DNA of 9,998 nucleotides from an uncultured delta proteobacterium. Its GTDB lineage: Bacteria > RBG-13-61-14 > DRUE01. This document shows, in pieces, positions 1 to 6,481 of the stretch (its first letter is position 1; each line of letters starts with the position of its first letter). The translations under genes were made by a program, and so were the position numbers. The stretch covers positions 1-9,998 of the forward strand of contig CAIYYW010000391.1 in the NCBI GenBank assembly GCA_903930515.1, written 5' to 3'. Under the pieces are notes generated by a model. The model made no database searches. It had not been told where the DNA came from and saw only the letters and a list, made by a program, of their open reading frames with translations.

Positions 1-877
1 AGGTATGCATATGGCTTTGGATGCCGATCCCGAAATCAGGCGCTTTCTCCCGGTCAAGCTTGCTTAACATATCGAAATAATTTCCGGGCTTGGCGGCTTT
101 GTGCAAAAAGAGCAGGGTGCCGATTATTCCCAATTGGAAGCGAATTTGATAGAGATGAAAGATCCAGTAACTCAGGACATCGTTCACGAGCAAAACCGCG
201 TCCGGGTTTTGCTCTCTCGCCCAGACCAAAGAGAGCCGGGTGGCTTCAACCCATCCCCGATCAATCACCCAGGAGCTGGTGGGGAAAAGGCCCCAGCCCG
301 CGATCGGCTCGTTCATCACCACCCAGCCGGAGACTTCGGGAAAATCTTTCACTTCCCGCTGCACCCGACTTTTGATTTGTTCTTCAAGCCGGGGAGTCCT
401 TTTCAGCCAGACCGGGTTTCCGACATCATTAGTGTCAATCAAGGGGTGCCCGAAAACCCTGATCCCGGCTTGCTCAAACCGTTGAAGCAACCGCCGGGTC
501 TGCTCGGTCTTCAATTCCCCCGGCTCCGGCTCATAAAACTTCCAGAAAAAAGGCGTCACGGCCAGGTTAAACAACTCCTGAAAAAGTTTAAAATATCGCT
601 CCTGGTCCGCGGGATTTTCCAATTGGGTGAAGCTATAGGCCGCGCATCCGAAAATAAAATTATGCCGGAGTTGTTCAATCGCGACCCGGGCGTCTTTTAC
701 CGGAGTCCCCTCCGGATCAACAATCTGGATGGAAGCGTCCGTCATCCGATATTTCTTGATCCGGTCCTCGGCGCCCTCCAGGGGGTCTTGGGTAAACCGC
801 TGAAAAATAGAGGCGCTAAAAAAGATGCAACCCAGGGCCGCCAGGGTGATCAGGACTGAATAGCTTCTTTTGTCCAT
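1..877 (-). CDS. Glycoside hydrolase family 10-like protein, N-terminal part (3' end beyond window)
   Basis: Translating the minus strand from the ATG at 877 gives 292 open residues to the window edge. Residues 7-25 are hydrophobic and follow MDKR, so they form a signal peptide or membrane anchor; the Cys after LAALG is only a poor lipobox. Residues ~43-75 look like the small beta domain often placed before GH10 barrels (IQIVDPEGTPVKDARVAIEQ), followed by FIFGCAAYSF. The barrel shows the GH10 pattern: NLAVTPFFWKFYEPEPGE near 103-120, VFGHPLID with H144, NPVWL at 154-158, GWVVMNEP with E190 in the acid/base position, and GIGIQSHMH at 283-291. The nucleophile strand (usually ITE-like) would lie outside the window. 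The usual GH10 NxMKW motif reads FFWKF here, so this is a divergent relative; action on xylan or another beta-glycan is inferred from the family. There is no clear Shine-Dalgarno site. It could be a T2SS substrate, but only proximity suggests that. Confidence 0.85.
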   Translation of the reverse strand, partial: MDKRSYSVLITLAALGCIFFSASIFQRFTQDPLEGAEDRIKKYRMTDASIQIVDPEGTPVKDARVAIEQLRHNFIFGCAAYSFTQLENPADQERYFKLFQELFNLAVTPFFWKFYEPEPGELKTEQTRRLLQRFEQAGIRVFGHPLIDTNDVGNPVWLKRTPRLEEQIKSRVQREVKDFPEVSGWVVMNEPIAGWGLFPTSSWVIDRGWVEATRLSLVWAREQNPDAVLLVNDVLSYWIFHLYQIRFQLGIIGTLLFLHKAAKPGNYFDMLSKLDREKAPDFGIGIQSHMHT

Positions 878-888
878 TCGCGCTTGGA

Positions 889-916
889 ATTTTATCACAG
901 ATTGAATCCAATTCAA
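889..916 (-). promoter_or_regulatory. Sigma70-like promoter for the GH10-like gene
   Basis: Read on the minus strand: TTGAAT (916-911) as the -35 box, a 16-bp spacer, then TAAAAT (894-889) as the -10 box, with TG one base upstream (TGATAAAAT) making an extended -10. Transcription would start near 882, only about five bases before the ATG at 877. This agrees with the missing ribosome site. Visual prediction only. Confidence 0.45.
902..916. repeat. 6-3-6 inverted repeat in the divergent promoter region
   Basis: TTGAAT-CCA-ATTCAA is a perfect 6-bp inverted repeat with a 3-bp centre. Its right arm is the predicted -35 box of the minus-strand promoter, and it lies about 46 bp before the plus-strand start. 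The position suits an operator able to affect both divergent genes, but short AT-rich palindromes also occur by chance and no regulator gene is visible nearby. Confidence 0.3.
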
Positions 917-926
917 ACGATGATTA

Positions 927-955
927 TTGCTTTTTCGGGATTGAAAAAGTAACAT
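927..955 (+). promoter_or_regulatory. Possible promoter for the TPR membrane protein gene
   Basis: TTGCTT (927-932), a 17-bp spacer and TAACAT (950-955) give a weak sigma70-like pair. The predicted start of transcription, about seven bases past the -10 box, falls on the ATG at 962, so the mRNA would be leaderless. The match is poor (about 3/6 and 4/6). The TTGAAT at 902-907 is another possible -35 but has no good partner at the right distance. Confidence 0.22.
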
Positions 956-961
956 AACCGA

Positions 962-3196
962 ATGAGCAACGCCCGGCCCGGAATGATTAAAACCGCGCAG
1001 ATATTGGCCCTGTCGGTTTTGAGCTATTTAGCCTACTCGTCCATTATTTTCGTTAATTTCAGTTATGATGATATTCCGCTGATCATTGAAAACCAGTATT
1101 TGAGGTCGCTCTCGGGGGTCCGGGATTTGCTCCAGACCGGCCGTCCGGTCCGGGCGGTCAGTTTCTGGCTGGACTATCAAATCTGGGGTTTGGACGCCCG
1201 GGGTTTTCATTTCACCAATATTTTGCTCAATCTCCTGTGCGTTCTTTCCGCCTTTTACCTGGTCAAAATCATTTTCCGGAACCAGCGGCTGGCGTTTCTC
1301 GCCGCGTTATTCTGGGCGCTCAATCCGATCAGGAGCGAGGCGGTGGTCAATGTCGCGCACCGGAAGGAGTTGTTCTGTTTTCTTTTTCTCGCCCTCAGCT
1401 TGATTGCCTTCAAGAAGTCACGGGGAAGATGGGCCTGGCTCGGAATGAGTTATATCTTTTATCTGCTGGCTCTTTTTTCCAAGCAGGTGGCCCTGGCCCT
1501 GCCCGCGCTGATCTTCCTGGAAGAATATATTTTCGCCCGGCCGGATCGGAAAGGGCTCAAACGGCTGGGGCTTACGGTCTTGGCATATCTGGCGGCGCCG
1601 GTCCTGGGCTTTATCTTTTCGCTCTCCGATTTCAAGCTCTTCAGCCGGTTCCAGCCCGCGGACTTATTCGGCGCGAGTTATGTTTCCATTTTGGCCACCC
1701 AGTTCAAGTATTTTCCGAAATACCTGCAAATGGCTTTTTTCCCCTCCCACCTCAATATAGATCACCCGATTGAGTACGCAAGGTCCTGGTTTGAGGCGGG
1801 AAGCTTTTCGGGGATTCTGATTTTCCTGGCCGGCCTGGCAATCCTGATATTGTTGACGGTCCGGAGGATGCCGGCCGGATGGGCCTGGGGATGGCTGTTG
1901 CTCAATCTTTTGCCGGTTTTGAATTTTATTCCCAGCAACCAGATTTTTTCCGAGCGCTATCTTTATATCCCGTCTTTAGGCGCGGCGCTGCTGCTCGGTC
2001 TCGGTTTTGAAAAATTCGGCAAGACCCTTTCCCGCTATCTTGATTCCGCAAGGATCCGGGCCGCGCTTTTCATCGCTGCGAATTTTCTCCTATTGAGTTT
2101 TTATTTCGCCTATGCGGTTTACGGTTTTCTCTACGCGTATTATCCTGAATTTCGGTCCTCCCTTCCCCGGGTCGGAATGGGGTCGGGCGCGGAATTTATG
2201 CTGGGAGCCGCGGTGACGGCCTTGCCGTTCAGCCTGCTGTTTTGGCTCTGGAACCGTTCCCGGGAGGGAAAAAGGGTCGGGCTGGGCCGGGAGTTGGTCG
2301 GGTTCGCGCTCGTGGTCGCGCTCGGCTTTCTGTCTGCGCTGTTTGTAATCAATTTCTGGCACTATCAGCGATGGACATTTCCGGTTTCGGATTTCGTTTC
2401 CCACGATCAGGCCTATCTGTCCTGGCTGCAAAATCGAGCGGGGGCCGGTTCGCGTCATTTTACTTTGATTACGCGCCACTTTTCCTTCGCCACCCGGGCT
2501 TCGGAAACTTTTTATTTCATAGTCTTCGTTTTGCTGGCCTGGGGGATTTTGATCGGGCTGATCAACCGCTGGGGTCGGAAATTGGCGGAACAGAGCTCGG
2601 AATTGTTCGGGGTTACGCTTTTTGCCCCGATTTTGCTGGCGATCATGCTGACGCAGACCCAGGTAAGGGTCGGCGAGTGGGGCTCGGAGGGCAGCATCTG
2701 GAAAGCCACCCTGCGGGAGAACCCCCGGTCGTTCCTGGCCTGGAACAACTTGGGCCGGACCTATGTGGGTCGGAATAAGCTGAGCGGGGCGATGGACTGT
2801 TTCGCGGTCGCGCATTCGCTTCAGCCATACCAGATTGACCCGATCCTGAACCTGGGGAACACGATGCTGAAGAAAGGGGACCTGGACGCCGCGGAGCATT
2901 ATTATCGGTGGGCGCTTAAGCTCAATCCCTTTTCCTTCGCGGCGCGGTTGAATTTGTCCAACTGCCTGGCGAGCAAGAAGGAGTATCATCTGGCGCTTGA
3001 GCAATATCTGGAGGCGCTCAGGATCAATCCCGATTCTTTTGAAGTAAGCTATAATTTGGCGGTCTGCTACCTGGAGTTGGGGGACAAGAACCGCGCCTGG
3101 ATGTATCTGGTCAAGACCCTCCGGCTCGCGCCCAACCACCAGCCGAGCCGGGATTTGCTCCGGAGTTTGAGCCAGGGTCAGCCTTCGCGCCAGTAA
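962..3196 (+). CDS. TMTC-like GT-C membrane protein with four C-terminal TPRs
   Basis: A 744-residue polytopic protein. After the first membrane helix (~11-31) comes NFSYDDIPLIIENQYL; the Asp pair D36-D37 sits where GT-C glycosyltransferases carry their catalytic acidic loop. Other family-like segments are RPVRAVSFWLDY (61-72), NPIRSEAVVNVAHRKELF (121-138; compare HPVRTEAV..RKD in TMTC proteins) and NQIFSERYLYIPSLG (326-340). About ten or more hydrophobic segments follow each other up to ~563. The end holds four 34-residue TPRs at about 592-625, 626-659, 660-693 and 694-727, ending in typical ALxLNP/ALRINP helices. Eukaryotic TMTCs are O-mannosyltransferases; bacterial relatives are mostly uncharacterised, so a lipid-linked sugar transferase role is inference. 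Residues ~360-565 look longer than usual. No clear ribosome site precedes ATG 962; M8 (983) is an alternative start. The 3' end overlaps convergent gspK by 19 bp. Confidence 0.85.
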   Translation: MSNARPGMIKTAQILALSVLSYLAYSSIIFVNFSYDDIPLIIENQYLRSLSGVRDLLQTGRPVRAVSFWLDYQIWGLDARGFHFTNILLNLLCVLSAFYLVKIIFRNQRLAFLAALFWALNPIRSEAVVNVAHRKELFCFLFLALSLIAFKKSRGRWAWLGMSYIFYLLALFSKQVALALPALIFLEEYIFARPDRKGLKRLGLTVLAYLAAPVLGFIFSLSDFKLFSRFQPADLFGASYVSILATQFKYFPKYLQMAFFPSHLNIDHPIEYARSWFEAGSFSGILIFLAGLAILILLTVRRMPAGWAWGWLLLNLLPVLNFIPSNQIFSERYLYIPSLGAALLLGLGFEKFGKTLSRYLDSARIRAALFIAANFLLLSFYFAYAVYGFLYAYYPEFRSSLPRVGMGSGAEFMLGAAVTALPFSLLFWLWNRSREGKRVGLGRELVGFALVVALGFLSALFVINFWHYQRWTFPVSDFVSHDQAYLSWLQNRAGAGSRHFTLITRHFSFATRASETFYFIVFVLLAWGILIGLINRWGRKLAEQSSELFGVTLFAPILLAIMLTQTQVRVGEWGSEGSIWKATLRENPRSFLAWNNLGRTYVGRNKLSGAMDCFAVAHSLQPYQIDPILNLGNTMLKKGDLDAAEHYYRWALKLNPFSFAARLNLSNCLASKKEYHLALEQYLEALRINPDSFEVSYNLAVCYLELGDKNRAWMYLVKTLRLAPNHQPSRDLLRSLSQGQPSRQ
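3121..3151. repeat. GC-rich inverted repeat at the convergent gene junction
   Basis: CCGGCTCG (3121-3128) and CGAGCCGG (3144-3151) are perfect 8-bp inverted arms around a 15-base loop. The repeat lies inside the last TPR of the plus-strand gene and starts 27 bp beyond the gspK stop in the direction of gspK transcription. No T tract follows on either strand, so it is not a standard intrinsic terminator. It could form the 3'-end structure of the gsp mRNA, or be a coincidence of GC-rich coding sequence. Confidence 0.3.
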
Positions 3197-4389
3197 AGGA
3201 ATCTGATCTGATCTTTTCCCGCGCTGACCATCACCACCGCTTCAATGGTGTAATTGATCCCGGATTGGGTGATGCCGGAGGAGATGATATGGTAGTAGCG
3301 GGCCTGGGGTAGCTCGGGGTTGAGCAGGAAGGATGAGCCGGAGGTGTTAAGCCGGGCCTGCAATTCCGGAAGCACCTGCCGTTGCGTCAGATATTGGTTC
3401 TCGTCCACCCCGGCCTGCACCATCTGCAGCGACTTCTCCATCGCCGCCTGCTCGCTCATTCCGGGGAGGTCCGCCTGGTAGCTGCTTCCCCGCACCAAAG
3501 CGTAAACCACCGCCAGGCTGGCCAGATCGAAATTGACCTTCAGGGAAAAATTCTTGTTGTCCTTGGCCAGCGGATATACGGTGAAAGAATCCTTGAGCGC
3601 GTAAAAAATCTCCTCGTTGATCCCGGGGATCATCCGCAGTTCGCTTACCGTGTCCATCGGGCCGTTCTTGTTGGAATAGATCCGGTCGCCGTCCTGGAAG
3701 GAATCCTGGAGGTCTTTATCCAGACTGCTCCCGACCGTGCCGTAATCCATCCAGTCCACCAGCGCGTCAATGGTCTCATCCAGGACCTTCTCGTCAACTT
3801 CAATCCCGCGCTCGCGCAGCCGGATCAAGAATAAATTCTTCACGATCGGCTTGAAGGCCGGGTTCTCCGCGGCGCCCAGCTCCTCGGGGTTCTGGCTCTG
3901 GAGCACCAGGGCGTTCAGGTTCAGGCGGGACTGCTCGTCGAAAATTTCCAGCCGGAGCGTATCCTCCTCAATCGGGTACTGGAGCAACATGCTCCATTCC
4001 CCGCACTCGGTGGATTTCGTGATCAGATCGTCCTTGGTCCCGGTTGTTTCTTCACTCGGCGGAGGCTGTTCCCCCCCGGTCAAGTCCTGCCCGGTCAGAT
4101 CCCCGAGCGAGCTTACAGTATAGCAGCGGCACTGATAGAGCCTCACCAACTGGTTCTGGAAATTGCCCCGGGCGTCCAGGTTGAAGGGAGAGATATTCAG
4201 CAGGATTCCCCGCGAGGCGTTGATCCCGGCCTGGGCCACGGATTTGGCCCGGACCTGCTCCAACTGGTTCCCGGTCAGGTAGCTGTTGACCCTGGCCCGG
4301 TAGAGGAAATCGGCCACCAGCACCGACAAGACGGTCAGGAGCAGGAGCACGATCACCAGGGCCGCGCCACCTTCCGAATTTTTCCTCAT
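3178..4389 (-). CDS. gspK: Type II secretion minor pseudopilin GspK
   Basis: A 403-residue protein. GspK is the large minor pseudopilin that caps the pseudopilus tip with GspI and GspJ. The leader MRKNSEGG is followed by AALVIVLLLLTVLSVLVADFL; cleavage is expected after G8. The +5 Glu of other pseudopilins is missing (Ile here), which is normal for GspK. The family segment IDALVDWMDYG lies near 208-218, and NKNGPMDTVSELRMIPGI near 241-258. An insert at ~85-130 contains CRC (C87, C89), a PPPSEETTGT stretch and a third Cys (C129). I chose ATG 4389 because it shares ATGA with the gspJ stop; a TTG start at 4404 is possible but would add five residues to the leader. It is the last gene of the operon and overlaps the convergent TPR gene. 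Confidence 0.93.
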   Translation of the reverse strand: MRKNSEGGAALVIVLLLLTVLSVLVADFLYRARVNSYLTGNQLEQVRAKSVAQAGINASRGILLNISPFNLDARGNFQNQLVRLYQCRCYTVSSLGDLTGQDLTGGEQPPPSEETTGTKDDLITKSTECGEWSMLLQYPIEEDTLRLEIFDEQSRLNLNALVLQSQNPEELGAAENPAFKPIVKNLFLIRLRERGIEVDEKVLDETIDALVDWMDYGTVGSSLDKDLQDSFQDGDRIYSNKNGPMDTVSELRMIPGINEEIFYALKDSFTVYPLAKDNKNFSLKVNFDLASLAVVYALVRGSSYQADLPGMSEQAAMEKSLQMVQAGVDENQYLTQRQVLPELQARLNTSGSSFLLNPELPQARYYHIISSGITQSGINYTIEAVVMVSAGKDQIRFLYWREG

Positions 4390-5093
4390 CTCCGAATCTC
4401 GCAAACCGGCTTAAGCTGTTCCTGCTCAAACTGGCATTCCGGTCCATTGGTCAGATACAGCGGAATAAACAAACACCAGTCTTCCTCCGCCTCCCCGCAG
4501 CCCACCCCCATCCAGATCACCACCGCGCAAGGGAGAAGATAGGCCGCGTCCGAGAGTTTCCATTCCTGCTTCATTTCCCCGTCCGGGCCGAGGTAGAAGA
4601 TTTGGAACCGGCTGACATTGCGGGCCAGGTCGTAAACCAACCCGCCCTCCACCTCAAAATGATCGTCAATCACTCCGCCTTCTCGCAGCCTGAGAATCCG
4701 GCATTCATCCCCGTTCTCCAAAGTCTGGTCCGGGACCGTGAACGCGGTCATCTCCGCAAGCTCCGATTCCCGGGCGTCAATCCGCTGGATGCGATGTCCG
4801 AGGGAGGCGAAGCTCACGGCGTCAAAGGGCTCCTTCGGCCGCTCCAATTCCATCCCGTCGAACACGGCCAGTTGCTCCCGGCCGGGCGCGAACGGAACAT
4901 AGGCCTCGCTGAGGGTTTCCCTGAGCCGAGAGAGGGAATATTCCTGGGAGCGGGTTTTTTCAATGACCCAATCCGCGCGCTCCTGGGTCCGGACCCAGCT
5001 CTGAAACGCGGCCACCACCGCCAAGACCACCATCGCCGTGATTGAGAGGGCGACCAGCAGTTCCAGCAGGGTGAAACCTTTTTTGGAATTCAT
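4386..5093 (-). CDS. gspJ: Type II secretion minor pseudopilin GspJ
   Basis: A 235-residue protein with the short leader MNSKKG and a prepilin peptidase site before FTLLELLVALSITAMVVLAV. Glu at +5 of the mature chain (E11) is present. The hydrophobic helix covers about residues 7-29. The rest is a soluble periplasmic domain containing a VSRFQIFYLG strand (~159-168), as in other GspJ proteins, and several Cys residues in the last 50 positions. GspJ binds GspI and GspK at the tip of the pseudopilus. The start is well fixed: ATG 5093 overlaps the gspI stop as ATGA, and the leader from it is the usual size. Its own stop in turn overlaps the gspK ATG, so translation of I, J and K is probably coupled in equal amounts. 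Assignment to J rather than another minor pseudopilin rests on gene order, size and sequence pattern. Confidence 0.9.
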   Translation of the reverse strand: MNSKKGFTLLELLVALSITAMVVLAVVAAFQSWVRTQERADWVIEKTRSQEYSLSRLRETLSEAYVPFAPGREQLAVFDGMELERPKEPFDAVSFASLGHRIQRIDARESELAEMTAFTVPDQTLENGDECRILRLREGGVIDDHFEVEGGLVYDLARNVSRFQIFYLGPDGEMKQEWKLSDAAYLLPCAVVIWMGVGCGEAEEDWCLFIPLYLTNGPECQFEQEQLKPVCEIRR

Positions 5094-5494
5094 TGCGCCA
5101 TCAGGCTGGTCAGGACCAGCTCCCGTCTTTCATTCCCATCCGGCCAGCTAACCGTGATCACCACCTCCATCGTGGTCAACCCGCTGATCGCCTGCTCCAA
5201 AAGCTCCAGTTCCGGGCGCTTGCGGAACTCAATCCGCCATTCCATTTCCGGATGCTCCGGCCCGAAATTACCGCTCTGTTCCATTTCCATTTCCGGGATC
5301 GCTTCCATCTCCACCTGGTCCAATTGGTTGAGGCCGTACTGGCGGGCGAGCTGGAGGTTCCGGGTCCGCTCGACCCCGGAGATGCCGCTGATCACGGCTC
5401 CCAGCAGGGGCACCATGAACATGGCCAGGATCGCCATTGCCGTCATCACTTCCAGCAGGGTGAACCCCTGCTTATGGATTTGGTTTTTGCTCAA
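5090..5494 (-). CDS. gspI: Type II secretion minor pseudopilin GspI
   Basis: A 134-residue pseudopilin with leader LSKNQIHKQG and mature start FTLLEVMTAMAILAMFMVPL, including the +5 Glu (E15). GspI starts assembly of the tip complex with J and K. The protein is short, as expected for GspI, and the helix is followed by RTRNLQLARQYGLNQLDQVE, matching the conserved Ala/Arg-rich segment of the family. There is no ATG near the leader. The frame is open up to 5644, but that would give a 60-residue leader rich in Arg, Pro and Ser, which is read-through opposite gspH. TTG at 5494 fits best: it follows GGAAGGAA (5505-5512) at ten bases and gives a normal 10-residue leader. The gene therefore begins 23 bp inside gspH. 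It ends in an ATGA overlap with gspJ. Confidence 0.88.
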   Translation of the reverse strand: MSKNQIHKQGFTLLEVMTAMAILAMFMVPLLGAVISGISGVERTRNLQLARQYGLNQLDQVEMEAIPEMEMEQSGNFGPEHPEMEWRIEFRKRPELELLEQAISGLTTMEVVITVSWPDGNERRELVLTSLMAQ

Positions 5495-6044
5495 GGTCGT
5501 GGTATTCCTTCCGGCCTTCGTAAACCTGGATCGCGCCGGTCGCGGATTGGATGAACAGGGTGTAGCCGGAGCCAACCTGGCCGGACTCGTTGGTAAGATA
5601 TATCCGGGCCGGCTCCGAGTATCCGAACGGGCTGAAATAAACATACTCCTGGCCCGACCGGTTGAGTCTCCGGTCCATCACTTCCAACTCCTCAATCCAG
5701 ACCGATTCCGGAAGGCAATGCTTGAGCAGAAGATCGTTGGAGGCCGGAACATAAACCGGCCCCTGCTTCTTCTCCGCCCACCAGCATTGCGCGTCCAGAT
5801 CAAACGCCAACCGGTAATTCGCCTTTTCCATCACCGCCAGGTTATAGGTCAGGGTGGTCGCGGCTTGGAGCCGTCTGGCCTCCGACTTCAGCCGCGACAA
5901 CTCAAACGAGCCGAAGCTGGGAAAGACCAGGGTCGCGATCAAGCCGATCACGAACAGCACCACCATCAACTCGATCAGGGTGAAGCCGGAACCGGCGCGC
6001 TTACTGCGACTCGTCTTCCAGGTGCCAGCTCTCAATGTCCGCAT
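5472..6044 (-). CDS. gspH: Type II secretion minor pseudopilin GspH
   Basis: A 190-residue pseudopilin. The leader of 20 residues ends RAGSG, followed by FTLIELMVVLFVIGLIATLV with the +5 Glu at E25. Downstream is a globular domain with a beta-rich C-terminal half (EYVYFSPFGYSEPARIYLT, GSGYTLFIQSATGAIQV), as in GspH/FimT proteins, where the C-terminal Gly-rich strands are conserved. GspH links the GspI-J-K tip to the GspG shaft. The frame is open to 6089, but ATG 6044 is preferred because GGGGAAGGAA (6048-6057) lies just before it. The leader is longer than usual but basic, as required. The start lies 44 bp inside gspG, and the end overlaps the gspI start by 23 bp, so it is embedded in a chain of overlapping genes. 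Confidence 0.9.
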   Translation of the reverse strand: MRTLRAGTWKTSRSKRAGSGFTLIELMVVLFVIGLIATLVFPSFGSFELSRLKSEARRLQAATTLTYNLAVMEKANYRLAFDLDAQCWWAEKKQGPVYVPASNDLLLKHCLPESVWIEELEVMDRRLNRSGQEYVYFSPFGYSEPARIYLTNESGQVGSGYTLFIQSATGAIQVYEGRKEYHDLEQKPNP

Positions 6045-6462
6045 TATTTCCTTCCCCGCCGTCGGCGCCGTCAACCGCGTAAGATTCAATCGTGTAGTCC
6101 TCTCCGTTCACTCCGGGGGCAAAATAGACATAGGGACTTCCCCAGGGATCCAACGGGACCTTCTTCGCATCCAAATACCCCCCTTGCGGATAGTTCTTGG
6201 GAACCGGCTCCGAGTTCGGCCTTTCCACCAAAGACTGCAAGCCCTGCTCGGTGTTGGGGAATCTATTATTGTCCAGACGGTAATTGGCCAGCGCCGACTG
6301 GAGCTGACGGATCTGCACCAGGGTCGCTTTACGCTTGGCCTTTTCCAGACGGTTGAACAACTGAACCCCGACTACTGCGGCCAGCATCCCGATGATCATC
6401 ACCACCACCATAATCTCGATCAGGGTGAATCCTGACTGCCTCCGTTTCTGATTTTCGCCCAT
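6001..6462 (-). CDS. gspG: Type II secretion major pseudopilin GspG
   Basis: A 153-residue protein and the clearest assignment in the window. GspG is the repeating shaft subunit of the pseudopilus and is processed by the prepilin peptidase. The leader is MGENQKRRQSG, and the mature chain starts FTLIEIMVVVMIIGMLAAVV with +5 Glu (E16). It has the family landmarks in order: NRFPNTEQGLQSLVERP (~66-82), GYLDAKKVPLDPWGSPYVYF (95-114) and DGADGGEGNNADIESW (131-146). The last carries the acidic residues of the GspG calcium site. The length is typical. ATG 6462 is fixed by a perfect ribosome site six bases upstream. An 84-bp gap separates it from gspF, one of only two real spacers in the operon. Its 3' end overlaps gspH. 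Confidence 0.97.
   Translation of the reverse strand: MGENQKRRQSGFTLIEIMVVVMIIGMLAAVVGVQLFNRLEKAKRKATLVQIRQLQSALANYRLDNNRFPNTEQGLQSLVERPNSEPVPKNYPQGGYLDAKKVPLDPWGSPYVYFAPGVNGEDYTIESYAVDGADGGEGNNADIESWHLEDESQ
6048..6057 (-). promoter_or_regulatory. Ribosome binding site of gspH
   Basis: On the minus strand GGGGAAGGAA stands three bases before ATG 6044, inside the end of gspG. It decides the gspH start in favour of 6044 over the upstream in-frame codon at 6089. Confidence 0.6.
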
Positions 6463-6468
6463 CTCAAT

Positions 6469-6476
6469 ACCTCCTT
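6469..6476 (-). promoter_or_regulatory. Perfect Shine-Dalgarno site of gspG
   Basis: AAGGAGGT on the minus strand is a full complement to the 16S rRNA 3' end, six bases before ATG 6462. It is the strongest ribosome site in the window; the neighbouring gsp genes rely on weak sites or on stop-start overlap. This fits a need for excess GspG. Confidence 0.85.
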
Positions 6477-6481
6477 ATTCG

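Noticed and set aside
101-859. 252-codon open frame on the plus strand
   Set aside because: Shadow of the GH10-like gene on the minus strand; the protein is Pro/Gly/Arg-rich with no recognisable pattern, while the minus frame has clear family motifs.
2090-3139. 349-codon open frame on the minus strand
   Set aside because: Antisense to the TPR membrane protein; composition rich in Arg, Gln and Pro, no domain pattern, no ribosome site. GC-rich third positions explain its length.
3190-3215. Possible terminator after the TPR gene (GATCTGATCTTTT)
   Set aside because: The GATC palindromes are too short and close to form a stable stem, and the sequence codes for the end of gspK on the other strand.
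5495-5644. N-terminal extension of gspI to 5644
   Set aside because: It would give a 60-residue leader antiparallel in logic to prepilins and lying fully inside gspH in another frame; prepilin leaders are short and the TTG at 5494 fits.
5154-6356. 400-codon open frame on the plus strand
   Set aside because: Crosses antisense to gspI, gspH and gspG, which all have intact pseudopilin signatures. No plausible function in the translated product.
5060-6430. Repeated DNA motif (CAGGGTGAA followed by CC-type ends) near 5067, 5457, 5976 and 6420
   Set aside because: These are the codons for the conserved Gly-Phe-Thr-Leu prepilin cleavage motif in gspJ, gspI, gspH and gspG, not a DNA repeat with its own role.
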